A stretch of 64,000 bases of DNA from Pseudomonas sp. FP2309. Lineage in GTDB: Bacteria > Pseudomonadota > Gammaproteobacteria > Pseudomonadales > Pseudomonadaceae. The stretch is taken from assembly GCF_030687575.1 (NCBI RefSeq), contig NZ_CP117439.1, positions 4,455,501 to 4,519,500 on the forward strand. Reading direction: 5' to 3'. Below, one piece after another: positions 44,274-54,147 of this stretch (position 1 is its first letter; every line of letters starts with the position of its first letter). A program made the position numbers and the translations under genes. The notes beneath the pieces were generated by a model, which was given only the letters and a program-made list of their open reading frames with translations, ran no database searches and was not told the origin of the DNA.

Positions 44274-45338
44274 ATGTTCCGTCCCAAGTTGTTGTTCACC
44301 AGCCTGGCCGCCCTCGCCCTTGGTGCCTGCTCGCCCCAGGACCCGCAAGCGGTCACCTCGGCGGCGATCGCCAAACAAGTGATCCTGCCGACCTACAGCC
44401 GCTGGGTCGAAGCCGACCGTCAGTTGGCCGTCAGTGCCCTGGCCTACTGCCAAGGCAAGGAAAGCCTGGACACCGCCCGTGCCGACTTCCTCCACGCGCA
44501 AAAAGCCTGGGCCGAACTGCAACCGCTGCTGATCGGCCCATTGGCCGAAGGCAACCGTTCGTGGCAAGTGCAGTTCTGGCCGGACAAGAAAAACCTGGTC
44601 GGTCGTCAGGTCGAGCAACTGGTCGAAGCCCAGCCACAGATCGACGGCGCCGCCCTGGCCAAGTCCAGCGTGGTGGTGCAAGGCCTGTCGGCCTACGAAT
44701 ACATCCTCTACGACGCCAAGACCGACCTCGCTGATGACACGCAGAAAGCCCGTTACTGCCCGCTGCTGGTGGCGATCGGCGACCGTCAGAAAGCCTTGGC
44801 CGAGGATATCCTGGCCAGTTGGAACAGCACCGACGGCATGCTGGCGCAGATGACCAAGTTTCCCAACCAGCGCTACGCCGATTCCCACGAAGCCATTGCC
44901 GACCTGCTGCGTGTGCAAGTGACCGCACTGGACACCCTCAAGAAAAAACTCGGCACGCCGATGGGCCGCCAGACCAAAGGTATCCCGCAGCCATTCCAGG
45001 CCGACGCATGGCGCAGTCAATCATCCCTGCAAAGCCTGGAAGCCAGCCTCGCAGCTGCCCAGACTGTGTGGGTCGGTGTCGATAACAAGGGCTTGCGTGG
45101 CCTGTTGCCTTCAGACCAGAAGCCGTTGGCCGAGAAGATTGACGCGGCGTACGCAGCGTCTCTGAAGCTGTTCGCCAGCAACCAGCGCACCCTCAACGAA
45201 CTGCTGAGCGATGACGCCGGACGCCAGCAACTCAACGACATTTATGACAGCCTCAACGTCGTCCACCGCCTGCACGAGGGCGACCTGGCCAAGGCGCTGG
45301 GCATCCAACTGGGCTTTAACGCCAACGACGGTGACTGA
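44274..45338 (+). CDS. Imelysin-family (peptidase M75) lipoprotein
   Basis: The 354-residue protein starts with a lipoprotein signal (LAALALGAC, Cys19) and has the all-helical imelysin fold, including SRWVEADRQLAVSALAYC and WAELQPLLIGPLAEGNRSWQVQFWP. The family motif GxHxxE appears as GLSAYE, with Ser in place of the His, so metal binding through this site is doubtful. Imelysin proteins are iron-regulated and related to EfeO; proteolysis is unproven. It lies 31 bp after the di-haem gene and overlaps the next gene. Confidence 0.9.
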   Translation: MFRPKLLFTSLAALALGACSPQDPQAVTSAAIAKQVILPTYSRWVEADRQLAVSALAYCQGKESLDTARADFLHAQKAWAELQPLLIGPLAEGNRSWQVQFWPDKKNLVGRQVEQLVEAQPQIDGAALAKSSVVVQGLSAYEYILYDAKTDLADDTQKARYCPLLVAIGDRQKALAEDILASWNSTDGMLAQMTKFPNQRYADSHEAIADLLRVQVTALDTLKKKLGTPMGRQTKGIPQPFQADAWRSQSSLQSLEASLAAAQTVWVGVDNKGLRGLLPSDQKPLAEKIDAAYAASLKLFASNQRTLNELLSDDAGRQQLNDIYDSLNVVHRLHEGDLAKALGIQLGFNANDGD

Positions 45339-46438
45339 TGATGCTCAGGCGACAGGTTTTGGCGGTTGGCAGCGTGCTGCTCAGTGCGCTCACTCTGGGT
45401 GGCTGGACCCTGTTCAAAAGCAAAGACAAGGGCCCGCTGCTGCTGTCGGCGCGCGATGATGCAGAAGGCGGGCACTACGCCGTGGGTTATCGCCTGGACG
45501 GCAAGCAAGTGTTTGCCACCCGGGTCGGCCAACGCTGCCATGACATCATCAACCACCCGACGCTGCCGATTGCGCTGTTTGTCGCCCGTCGGCCGGGCAC
45601 CGAGAGCTACCTGATCGACCTGCGTGATGGCGCCTTGCTGCAAACCCTCACGTCGCTGCCCAACCGCCATTTCTACGGCCATGCGGTGATTCACAAGAGC
45701 GGCGACTTTCTCTACGCCACCGAGAACGACACATCCGACCCCGGCCGTGGCCTGCTCGGCGTGTATAGGTTCGAAGGCGAGCGCCTGGTGCACAGTGGTG
45801 AGCTTTCCACCCATGGCATCGGCCCGCACCAAGTGTCGTGGATGCCCGACGGCGAAACGTTGATCGTGGCCAATGGCGGTATCCGCACCGAAGCCGAAAG
45901 TCGCGTGGAAATGAACCTCAACGCCATGGAACCCAGCCTGGTGCTGATGCGCCGCGACGGCACCTTGATCAGCAAGGAAACCCTGGCCCAACAGATGAAC
46001 AGCGTGCGCCATATGGGCATTGCCAGCGACGGCACCATCGTCACCGGACAGCAATTCATGGGGCCGTCCCACGAGCGTTCCGAGTTGCTGGCGATCAAGC
46101 GGCCGGGACAGCCATTCGTGGCCTTTCCGGTGGCGGACGCGCAGTTGCAGGCGATGGGGCACTACACCGCCAGCGTCGCCGTGCACAGCGAGTTACGCCT
46201 GGTGGCGCTGACCGCACCGCGCGGCAATCGCTTCTTCATCTGGGATATGGACAGCGGCGAGCTGCGTCTGGACGGGCCCTTGCCGGACTGCGCCGGCGTC
46301 GGCGCGGTGGCGGATGGGTTTGTGGTGACATCGGGCCAAGGCCGTTGCCGTTTCTATGATTGCCGCCAGACGCCGTTGGCAGCCACGCCGCTGGAGCTAC
46401 CGGCGGGGCTCTGGGACAACCACCTGCACTTGATTTAA
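45338..46438 (+). CDS. DUF1513 protein, beta-propeller-like, exported
   Basis: The 366-residue product has an N-terminal export signal with a twin arginine (MMLRRQVLAVGSVLLSALTLGGW), possibly for the Tat route, and a DUF1513 domain with repeated beta-sheet blades such as GHAVIHKSGDFLYATEND and HQVSWMPDGETLIVANGG. Conserved histidines occur near the blade ends. The start ATG shares a base with the upstream TGA; a second ATG follows at once. It is the last gene of the di-haem/imelysin operon and is thought to act in the same envelope pathway, with no known reaction. Confidence 0.88.
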   Translation: MMLRRQVLAVGSVLLSALTLGGWTLFKSKDKGPLLLSARDDAEGGHYAVGYRLDGKQVFATRVGQRCHDIINHPTLPIALFVARRPGTESYLIDLRDGALLQTLTSLPNRHFYGHAVIHKSGDFLYATENDTSDPGRGLLGVYRFEGERLVHSGELSTHGIGPHQVSWMPDGETLIVANGGIRTEAESRVEMNLNAMEPSLVLMRRDGTLISKETLAQQMNSVRHMGIASDGTIVTGQQFMGPSHERSELLAIKRPGQPFVAFPVADAQLQAMGHYTASVAVHSELRLVALTAPRGNRFFIWDMDSGELRLDGPLPDCAGVGAVADGFVVTSGQGRCRFYDCRQTPLAATPLELPAGLWDNHLHLI

Positions 46439-46460
46439 ACCGGTTTGCCAGACAAAAAAA

Positions 46461-46487
46461 GGGCCTCGCATCGCAAGGCCCTTTCTT
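46461..46487. terminator. Terminator between DUF1513 and the 75-residue gene
   Basis: GGGCCT (46461-46466) and AGGCCC (46476-46481), with A and T runs on either side, can end transcription from both directions. Confidence 0.8.
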
Positions 46488-46503
46488 GGGGGTTTGAATC
46501 GTT

Positions 46504-46731
46504 TCAACTTTGCGGCCTCATCCCTTGAGACAGTCCAAACATGAACAGCAGCAGCTCGTGGTCCGGCTTGGCTGCCACACTCGCCTTGGCGACGCGCGGC
46601 AACAAGCATTGCGCACCCTCCTGCGTAGCGCTGAGTACCTGTGTGCGAGGCTGTTCCCACGCAGCCAGGGCCAAGGCTGCAACGCCTAATGCCCCCACCA
46701 GGAACACACCTCGTGCTATTTCTAGCTTCAT
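46504..46731 (-). CDS. Small single-pass membrane or exported protein
   Basis: The 75-residue protein starts MKLEIARGVFLVGALGVAALALAAW, one hydrophobic segment that could be an uncleaved signal. The rest is short and polar with one cysteine. The ATG at 46731 overlaps the kinase stop, so the two are translationally coupled. The same position is occupied by a small hypothetical gene in the P. aeruginosa colRS neighbourhood, as I recall. Function unknown. Confidence 0.65.
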   Translation of the reverse strand: MKLEIARGVFLVGALGVAALALAAWEQPRTQVLSATQEGAQCLLPRVAKASVAAKPDHELLLFMFGLSQGMRPQS

Positions 46732-47447
46732 TTGGTTAAACCCTTGATAGCGCTGCCAAACGCCGTCTCGTAAAAGTAGCTCAGTTTTGCCCAGTCGCTA
46801 TCGCTCCACGACGAATGGCGACGCAGCTGTTGCATATCGTGGGAAGCCGCGCGATAGGCGGTCAAGCGTTGGCGGCACTTTTCAAAATCCAGCAAGGCTA
46901 CCTCGACGTTGGCCGAGTCGCCCTCTCCCGTCACCCGTACGAAAATATGCTTGATATACAGGCAACCATGCTGCCAGCGCCCTTTGTGCATACGGGCCAG
47001 GGTGCCGGCCAATTCCTTGAGCAGGCGTTCGTGCAGCAACTCGCCGTAGCGTTCACGGCCGCCTGCGGCGTACCAGTTTTCAATTTCGTCGAAGCCGTCG
47101 AGGGCCGAAGTGACCAACAATGCCTTCCATTGGTGCTCGGCATCACGGCGTGCCTCACAGAACACCAGTTCCGGCACGCGCACGTCGAGCAAACGCAGAC
47201 CCTTGAGAGCGTCGCGCTCACGCAGCACGGTAGGGCGACCGAAGGGATGCAGCCAACTGCGGTAAATATGACCGGTCTGGCGTTTGCTGTAGAGCAAGCG
47301 GCCATTGGCGCTCGTCACCCGCTGCACACCACTTTCACCGCCGCGCCGACGATTGGGCTCTTCGACCCACTCGCCCTGCTGGCGCCAGAAGTAATCGAAC
47401 CTTTCTTCGGGAGTTACGTGACTGCCTGCTACGCACTCAACTGCCAT
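46728..47447 (-). CDS. Lipopolysaccharide kinase, InaA/WapQ type
   Basis: The 239-residue protein belongs to the Kdo/WaaP small-kinase superfamily. The ATP lysine is likely in GRLLYSKRQTG, the catalytic loop around LARMHKGRWQHGCLYIKHIF, and the metal-binding site in VALLDFEKCR. Such kinases phosphorylate core sugars of lipopolysaccharide. In P. fluorescens WCS365 the colRS-linked operon contains wapQ, a heptose kinase homologue, at this place. Start at 47447 is supported by AGAGG upstream. It follows the methyltransferase gene after 4 bp. Confidence 0.88.
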   Translation of the reverse strand: MAVECVAGSHVTPEERFDYFWRQQGEWVEEPNRRRGGESGVQRVTSANGRLLYSKRQTGHIYRSWLHPFGRPTVLRERDALKGLRLLDVRVPELVFCEARRDAEHQWKALLVTSALDGFDEIENWYAAGGRERYGELLHERLLKELAGTLARMHKGRWQHGCLYIKHIFVRVTGEGDSANVEVALLDFEKCRQRLTAYRAASHDMQQLRRHSSWSDSDWAKLSYFYETAFGSAIKGLTK

Positions 47448-47451
47448 CCTG

Positions 47452-48132
47452 TTACCTCTTGCGCAATACATACACCCGCCACATGGCGTAGAGCGGTATG
47501 AAGTCCAGGGATTCCTGAACACGGAACCCGGCCTGCTCAAATTCTGCCTCGACAGTAGCAGCCGGTAACACAAACCGGTTTTGGTAACCGTCCTGCTCAT
47601 CTTTTTTGCGACGCTGCGCTTCGAGCCGCTTGCGTTTCCAGGCTTTGAAATTGCCGTCGACCCACAGCGAAATGATCACGCTGTCGCGGGTAACCCGCTG
47701 AAATTCCCGCAATATCGCCAACCGGTGCGCCGGATCCCCAATGTGGTGCAACAGGCGCATACAGAAGATGCTGTCGACCGAGTTATCAGGCAGATCGATG
47801 TCGAAAGCAGATGTTTGCAAAGGCCGTACCCGTTTCACCACTTCCGCCGGTTGGGCGACGGTTGCGACCTTGAGCATCGATGCCGAATTGTCAGCGCCGA
47901 TAATCACGCGGTTGGGTTTTTCCGCCAGTAACGGCCAGAAGCGCCCGGCGCCGCACGGCAGATCCAGCACCAGGCCTGGCTCACCGGCCATCGCCAGCGC
48001 ACCACGGGCCAATTGCTCGTCGCGTTTATGGGACAGGCGGCGCGCGAGATTGTCCTGATGCTTGAGCAAATATTCCTGCGCGTGTTCGTCGTCGTATTTT
48101 TCGGAAAATTCGAGCTTGATGGGGTTAGACAT
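47452..48132 (-). CDS. Class I SAM-dependent methyltransferase
   Basis: The 226-residue protein has the methyltransferase motif I VLDLPCGAGRFWPLL, a later acidic GADNSASM and the DNSVDSIFCMRLLHHIGD strand. The acceptor is unknown. It is the first gene of the unit methyltransferase-InaA kinase-small protein, the one described as ColR controlled in P. fluorescens. The ATG at 48132 is the second of two adjacent in-frame ATGs; GGAG lies seven bases before it, and the one at 48135 is also possible. A ColR-type box precedes it. Confidence 0.88.
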   Translation of the reverse strand: MSNPIKLEFSEKYDDEHAQEYLLKHQDNLARRLSHKRDEQLARGALAMAGEPGLVLDLPCGAGRFWPLLAEKPNRVIIGADNSASMLKVATVAQPAEVVKRVRPLQTSAFDIDLPDNSVDSIFCMRLLHHIGDPAHRLAILREFQRVTRDSVIISLWVDGNFKAWKRKRLEAQRRKKDEQDGYQNRFVLPAATVEAEFEQAGFRVQESLDFIPLYAMWRVYVLRKR

Positions 48133-48199
48133 CATTGATCTCCAGTCACTGATGCCTACAACCTTAGGCACCGAACTGTGATCAACAGGTCAACCGTGT

Positions 48200-48215
48200 G
48201 TGAAAAACTCGTCCT
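48200..48215 (-). promoter_or_regulatory. ColR-type box upstream of the methyltransferase operon
   Basis: On the minus strand AC-GAG-TTTTTCAC shows the full TTTTTCAC core and the AC of the P. putida ColR consensus, with mismatches at three outer positions. It lies 68 bp upstream of the start. Confidence 0.5.
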
Positions 48216-48319
48216 GTCCAATTCCATACATTTCAAGACTTTACAGACACAAGCAATAGCATGGGGCCATCTTCGCCGAATGACGGGGATGTCTGGCAGG
48301 ATAGCGGCAGTGTCAGCGG

Positions 48320-49600
48320 TCAGGCCTTGGCCTGACCTAATTCCACGTGAAAGCGGCAACCGTTGGGGTCCATGGTACTGAGGCTGACGCGCCATCCCTG
48401 GTTCTCGCAAATGCGCTGCACCAACGACAACCCCAGGCCCAGGCCATCACCGCGCTTCTCGCTACCGCGTACGAATGGCTCGAACATCGCTTCGCGTTTT
48501 TCTTCGGGAATGCCGACGCCACTGTCTTCCACCACAAACCCACTTGGCTCAAGGGTCAGGCGAATAAACCCTTGCTCGGTGTAATGCAGGGCGTTGCGCA
48601 GCAGGTTGCCCATCACCGCGTGCAGGAAGGTGGTGTTGTAGCGTGTGTCCAGGGGGTTGCCGGGGTGGTAGATCAGTTCCAGGCCCTTGTGTTCGATCTG
48701 CTCACGCCAGATGCCAAGCAGGTCCTCGGCCACCTGGGTAAGGGTCACCTGGGGCGACATCGCCCCGTCGTTGTGTTCGGCGCGAGCCAGCATCAGGAAG
48801 GTCTGCACCAGCTCGCGCATCTCTTCACAGGCGCGGGCAATGCGTTGCACTTGATTGCGCCCGCGCTGATCGATGGCCGGGTTTTCCAGCAACAGTTCGC
48901 AGGAACTGGCCAGCACCATCAAGGGCGTGCGCAGTTCGTGGCTCACATCACTGGTGAACATCTGCTCGCGGGACAAGGCCTGGCGCAGTCGCCCCAGCGT
49001 GGCATCGAAGGCCACGGCCAGCTCACCTACTTCATCGGCCGCGTAGTCCGGCGCCAGCGGCGGCGCCAGGCCCAGCAACTGGTCGCGATGGCGCACCTGG
49101 CGGGCCAGACGCACCACCGGCGCCATCACTTTGCGTGCCAGTACCCAGCCCAGGAACACCGCCAGCGCCAAGCTGAGCACGAAGCCCACCAGCACCACGG
49201 CAAACAGCACGCGCTCACGTTCTTCGAAATCGCTTTGATCCTGCAGCAGCACATAACGCCGGCCGTCGATCACTTCGACCATGGCGTGGTAAGAGAGCGA
49301 CTCGCGAAACACCTCGTGAAAACCCGGTTCCAGGTGCCGAAGGTCTTTGGGCAGCTCGAAATCTCCCCGCCCGCCGCTGAAATAAAACAGTTGGTCCGGT
49401 TCGGGCCTGTGGCGCCAGTCCTCGACGCTGTCCATCAACAGCAGCCGTTGCAGGTCGCCGCCCAGGCCCGCTGAGATCAGCTTCTCTTCCACCAGGTGCA
49501 CCGTCGCAACGATGCCCATGGCGAACGCCCCCGCCACCAACGCGCTCATCAACGCAAAGGCAATGATGATCCGCTGGGCAAGGCTTTGCTTAAACTCCAT
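48320..49600 (-). CDS. colS: Sensor histidine kinase ColS
   Basis: ColS senses excess metal (iron(III), zinc and others) and with ColR maintains outer-membrane function. The 426-residue kinase has membrane helices at about 11-33 and 131-152, a short periplasmic domain, HAMP, HisKA with H221 in DVSHELRTPLM and an ATPase domain (NALHYT, GVGIPEEK, GLGLGLSLV). The periplasmic loop has H35, E38, E96, H105 and the ExxE pair E126 and E129, the metal-sensing residues as I recall them from P. putida ColS. It overlaps colR by 11 bases. Confidence 0.92.
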   Translation of the reverse strand: MEFKQSLAQRIIIAFALMSALVAGAFAMGIVATVHLVEEKLISAGLGGDLQRLLLMDSVEDWRHRPEPDQLFYFSGGRGDFELPKDLRHLEPGFHEVFRESLSYHAMVEVIDGRRYVLLQDQSDFEERERVLFAVVLVGFVLSLALAVFLGWVLARKVMAPVVRLARQVRHRDQLLGLAPPLAPDYAADEVGELAVAFDATLGRLRQALSREQMFTSDVSHELRTPLMVLASSCELLLENPAIDQRGRNQVQRIARACEEMRELVQTFLMLARAEHNDGAMSPQVTLTQVAEDLLGIWREQIEHKGLELIYHPGNPLDTRYNTTFLHAVMGNLLRNALHYTEQGFIRLTLEPSGFVVEDSGVGIPEEKREAMFEPFVRGSEKRGDGLGLGLSLVQRICENQGWRVSLSTMDPNGCRFHVELGQAKA

Positions 49601-50273
49601 CACGTCCCTCGGCCAGGCGGTAGCCCACACCGTGCACCGTGTGCAGCAACGGCTTGGCAAAGGGCTTGTCGATCACTTGGCGCAATTGATGAACGTGGCT
49701 GCGCAGGCTGTCGCTGTCCGGGCAATCATCGCCCCACAGCGCTTCCTCGAGGATTTCCCGGCGCAGCACATGGGGACTTTTTTGCATCAGTACGGCGAGC
49801 AGCTTGAGACCGACCGGGTTGAGCTTGAGCAGGCGCCCTTCGCGGGTCACTTCCAGGGTGTCGAGGTCGTAATGCAGGTCGGCGACTTGCAGGGCACGGC
49901 GCCCGCCACCCTGAGCACGGCGCAGCACCGCTTCGATGCGCGCTGCCAGCTCCGAGAGAGCAAAGGGTTTGAGCAGGTAATCGTCGGCGCCGGACTTGAA
50001 GCCCTGCAGCCGGTCGTCCAACTGGTCGCGAGCGGTGAGCATGATCACCGGCGTGTCGCGGCGAGCGTCTTCACGCAGACGCTTGCACAGGGTGTAGCCA
50101 TCGATACCCGGCAGCATGATGTCGAGCACGATCAGGTCGTAATGCTCGGTGGCCGCCAGGTGCAGGCCGGACAAGCCGTCCTGCGCACAGTCGACGGTGT
50201 AGCCCTTGAGCCCCAAATAATCCGCCAGATTGGCCAAAATATCGCGGTTGTCTTCAACCAATAAAATTCGCAT
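49590..50273 (-). CDS. colR: Response regulator ColR (OmpR family)
   Basis: The 227-residue regulator has a receiver with D51 (VLDIMLPG) and a winged-helix DNA-binding domain (REGRLLKLNPVGLKLLAVL to HTVHGVGYRLA). The order colR-colS followed by the methyltransferase and InaA genes and preceded by groEL is the arrangement of this block in other pseudomonads. A perfect ColR-type box lies 117 bp upstream, so autoregulation is likely. Confidence 0.93.
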   Translation of the reverse strand: MRILLVEDNRDILANLADYLGLKGYTVDCAQDGLSGLHLAATEHYDLIVLDIMLPGIDGYTLCKRLREDARRDTPVIMLTARDQLDDRLQGFKSGADDYLLKPFALSELAARIEAVLRRAQGGGRRALQVADLHYDLDTLEVTREGRLLKLNPVGLKLLAVLMQKSPHVLRREILEEALWGDDCPDSDSLRSHVHQLRQVIDKPFAKPLLHTVHGVGYRLAEGRDGV

Positions 50274-50389
50274 GGCGGTGTCTCCGTACGCGGTAACGGC
50301 CGTGATGGCTCGCGCAGCTTAAGGGCAAGTGTGGCTCACGACTAGGGCGTGAGCTCGACTTCATTGGTATTTTCAACCGATTGACGCGC

Positions 50390-50405
50390 TTCACGGCTTT
50401 TTCAC
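50390..50405 (+). promoter_or_regulatory. ColR-type box upstream of colR
   Basis: TTCACGGCTTTTTCAC fits every fixed position of the P. putida ColR consensus as I recall it, YYNASNNYTTTTTCAC. It is on the strand opposite to colR, 117 bp from the start codon. Confidence 0.6.
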
Positions 50406-50484
50406 TGATGCTTCACTCGCTGCCCACAAAAGGGCTGTCAGGCTGATGCACCGTCACGCCGAAAAAAAGCAGGGCGTAAAAAAA

Positions 50485-50516
50485 CCCCGCCTGCATCACT
50501 GCAGGCGGGGCTTTTT
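50485..50516 (-). terminator. Terminator of groEL
   Basis: CCCCGCCTGCA (50485-50495) and TGCAGGCGGGG (50500-50510) form an 11-bp stem. Read on the minus strand it is followed by a T run. Confidence 0.92.
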
Positions 50517-50537
50517 CAGTACAGGGGTAAGGCTGGC

Positions 50538-52196
<1,659 letters not shown>

Positions 52197-52234
52197 TTAA
52201 ATACTTTGTAGTAACGGGAAAATGAGCGGGAAAA

Positions 52235-52531
52235 TCAGTCTTCCAGAACGGCGAGAATTTCGTTCTCAGCCATTACCAGCAGGTCTTCGCCGTCGACTTT
52301 CACAGTGTTGCTGCCGGAGTACGGGCCAAAGACAACCTTGTCACCGACTTTAACGGCCAGCGCACGTACATCACCGTTTTCCAGAGTCTTGCCTGGGCCT
52401 GCAGCGACGATCACACCGTGGTTGGCTTTTTCAGCAGCCGAACCTGGCAGGACGATACCGCCAGCGGTTTTCTTTTCTTCTTCGCTGCGACGGATTACGA
52501 CGCGGTCGTGCAGAGGACGAAGCTTGCTCAT
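52235..52531 (-). CDS. groS: Co-chaperonin GroES (10 kDa)
   Basis: The 98-residue lid protein begins [13 protein letters not shown] after the first residues and has the mobile loop [20 protein letters not shown] and the roof [13 protein letters not shown]. One residue longer than the usual 97. AGGAGA lies upstream of the ATG at 52531. It is the first gene of groESL, with a heat-shock promoter and two leader hairpins. Confidence 0.98.
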   Translation of the reverse strand: MSKLRPLHDRVVIRRSEEEKKTAGGIVLPGSAAEKANHGVIVAAGPGKTLENGDVRALAVKVGDKVVFGPYSGSNTVKVDGEDLLVMAENEILAVLED

Positions 52532-52562
52532 TGTCGATCTCTCCTAATTGTGTTTTTCATCG

Positions 52563-52603
52563 GCCGGTATCAGTACCGGCGGGTTGTATTCCGGCGTTGC
52601 CGG
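52563..52603 (-). other. Two hairpins in the groES leader
   Basis: GCCGGTA/TACCGGC (52563-52580) with a four-base loop and CCGGC/GCCGG (52591-52603) lie between the promoter and the ribosome site. They could influence mRNA stability or translation. Confidence 0.45.
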
Positions 52604-52671
52604 TCGCGCCTCGCCAAGCAAGACGCGGAAGTCTGTCTGGTGTCACCACCAGAAACCTTGCGGTGACCGTT

Positions 52672-52699
52672 ACATAAGGGCGCACAAGCTGATTACAAG
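52672..52699 (-). promoter_or_regulatory. Sigma32 heat-shock promoter of groESL
   Basis: On the minus strand CTTGTAA (52699-52693) is followed after 12 bp by CCCTTATGT (52680-52672), close to the sigma32 pattern CTTGAAA and CCCCATNT. No CIRCE-type inverted repeat is visible. Confidence 0.6.
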
Positions 52700-52744
52700 G
52701 GGGCGTGATGGAATTTTTTTGCATCTGTCGGTCGGTAAATGAGA

Positions 52745-52766
52745 CACGGCACCCGAAGGTGCCGTG
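52745..52766 (-). terminator. Terminator-like hairpin of fxsA
   Basis: CACGGCACC (52745-52753) pairs with GGTGCCGTG (52758-52766) around a CGAA loop. On the minus strand it lies just after the fxsA stop, with a weak T-containing tail. Confidence 0.65.
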
Positions 52767-52778
52767 CCAGTGAAGCGG

Positions 52779-53255
52779 TTATTTGTTGTCGCGGTGCTCG
52801 AACTCGCCTTCGATCACATCGCCTTCTCGCCCCAACGGCTGGCGCGGAGTCGGGCCGCCACGGGGTTGCAGGTCGTCGGCGAACGCACGCTGGCGCATCG
52901 CCGCCTCTTCGGCGCGCTGGCGCATCTTGTTGGCCAGCACTTTGCGGGTAAACGGCAGCAGCATCACCAGCCCGACTACGTCGCTGATGAAGCCCGGCAG
53001 AATCAGCAGACCACCGGCCAGGGCCATCATCAGGCCTTCGAGCATGGTTTGCGCCGGCAGTTCGCCACGGTTCAGGCTTTCACGGGCACGCAGCGCCGTG
53101 GCCAGACCGGCGACGCGCAGCACCAGAACGCCGAGCATCGAGCCGAGAATGATCAGCAACAGGGCGGGGAAAAAACCAATCGCACTGCTGACTTGAACGA
53201 ATACGAACAGCTCCAACACCGGGAACAGCAGAAAGAGCAATAAAAAAGGGCGCAT
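52779..53255 (-). CDS. fxsA: Cytoplasmic membrane protein FxsA
   Basis: The 158-residue protein has the FxsA pattern of short membrane helices at residues 2-20, 27-45 and 75-95, followed by a basic, Arg-rich tail. FxsA in E. coli affects F-plasmid exclusion of T7. Residues SAIGFFPALLLIILGSMLG and PGFISDVVGLVMLLPF are the conserved parts. The start at 53255 has GAGGAA upstream and removes a non-hydrophobic extension. Confidence 0.93.
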   Translation of the reverse strand: MRPFLLLFLLFPVLELFVFVQVSSAIGFFPALLLIILGSMLGVLVLRVAGLATALRARESLNRGELPAQTMLEGLMMALAGGLLILPGFISDVVGLVMLLPFTRKVLANKMRQRAEEAAMRQRAFADDLQPRGGPTPRQPLGREGDVIEGEFEHRDNK

Positions 53256-53321
53256 CAAATGGTTCCTCAACGCAAGAATGCCTTGCCAGTCCACCCTAGA
53301 TGACGTCGCCATTGTGTGAAT

Positions 53322-54053
53322 TCAAGCGTCAGCCACCGCTTTTTTCGGCCAAGCGTCGGCGTGGGCCAATGAAACCAAGGCTTCGCGCACTTGTGTCGGT
53401 GTGTTGCAAGGCTCGGCGAAGGGCAACCAGTGCAGCGATTGGCCAATGCGCAGGTGCATGCCTTCGCTGTCGATGCCGACCAATTGCGCGGGCTCGCTGG
53501 CAGACAAGCCCGCCAGCGCGACGTAATGGGCGATGGCCTTGGCGTGATCGCTGTTCATGTGTTCGACCATGCTGCGCTCAGCGTTGCCGAAGAACGGGTT
53601 GGCCAGGGTCAATTGGTCAACCCAGTGAATCGCGCCGAAACCGCCGATATACCGGTGGCGTACCGGCTTGAGTACCCAGAAATCGAAATCGTGGGCCTTG
53701 TGGTAGTTGGCGGACTCGGGAAAGTAGCGGTAATAACGCTCGGCGGCCGCCTCGATGGCGTCGGCCTCTTGCAGCTTCTCGGCTTCGCCCAGGTAGGTCA
53801 GGCGCCCTACGGCCTGCACATCATCGGCCTCGCGTTCGCCCACCAACAGGGAGCACTTGGGGTCTTTCTGCAGGTTGTGGGTGTGCTGGGCAATGCGGCT
53901 GATCAGGATCAGCGGGCGGCCCTGCTCATCCAGGCAATACGGCACCACCGAACCGAAGGGAAAGCCGGGCATGGCCTTGGACAGTGTGGAGAGAGCTCCA
54001 CGGTATTCCTTGAGCAACAGCTCTCGGGCGTTCTTGGCAACCTGTGCGCTCAA
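53322..54053 (-). CDS. HugZ-family haem-utilisation/PNPOx-like protein
   Basis: The 243-residue protein has an N-terminal split-barrel FMN-binding-like domain (FGSVVPYCLDEQGRPLILIS, then DPKCSLLV) and a C-terminal DUF2470 domain with EHMNSDHAKAIAHYVAL. It resembles HugZ/HutZ, which bind haem and can open it. Direct haem oxygenase activity is not certain; some members are only haem carriers. The start codon appears to be TTG at 54053, with a strong GAGGAG eight bases upstream. If active, it would be a second haem-degrading family besides hemO in this window. Confidence 0.85.
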   Translation of the reverse strand: MSAQVAKNARELLLKEYRGALSTLSKAMPGFPFGSVVPYCLDEQGRPLILISRIAQHTHNLQKDPKCSLLVGEREADDVQAVGRLTYLGEAEKLQEADAIEAAAERYYRYFPESANYHKAHDFDFWVLKPVRHRYIGGFGAIHWVDQLTLANPFFGNAERSMVEHMNSDHAKAIAHYVALAGLSASEPAQLVGIDSEGMHLRIGQSLHWLPFAEPCNTPTQVREALVSLAHADAWPKKAVADA

Positions 54054-54147
54054 CGTATGACTCCTCGGGTATTCAGCCGCCCACTGCGTATGGGAATGGA
54101 TCTCAACACAAGGTAATCAATATAAGCGCCGGTTGCCAGGGGCTCTG

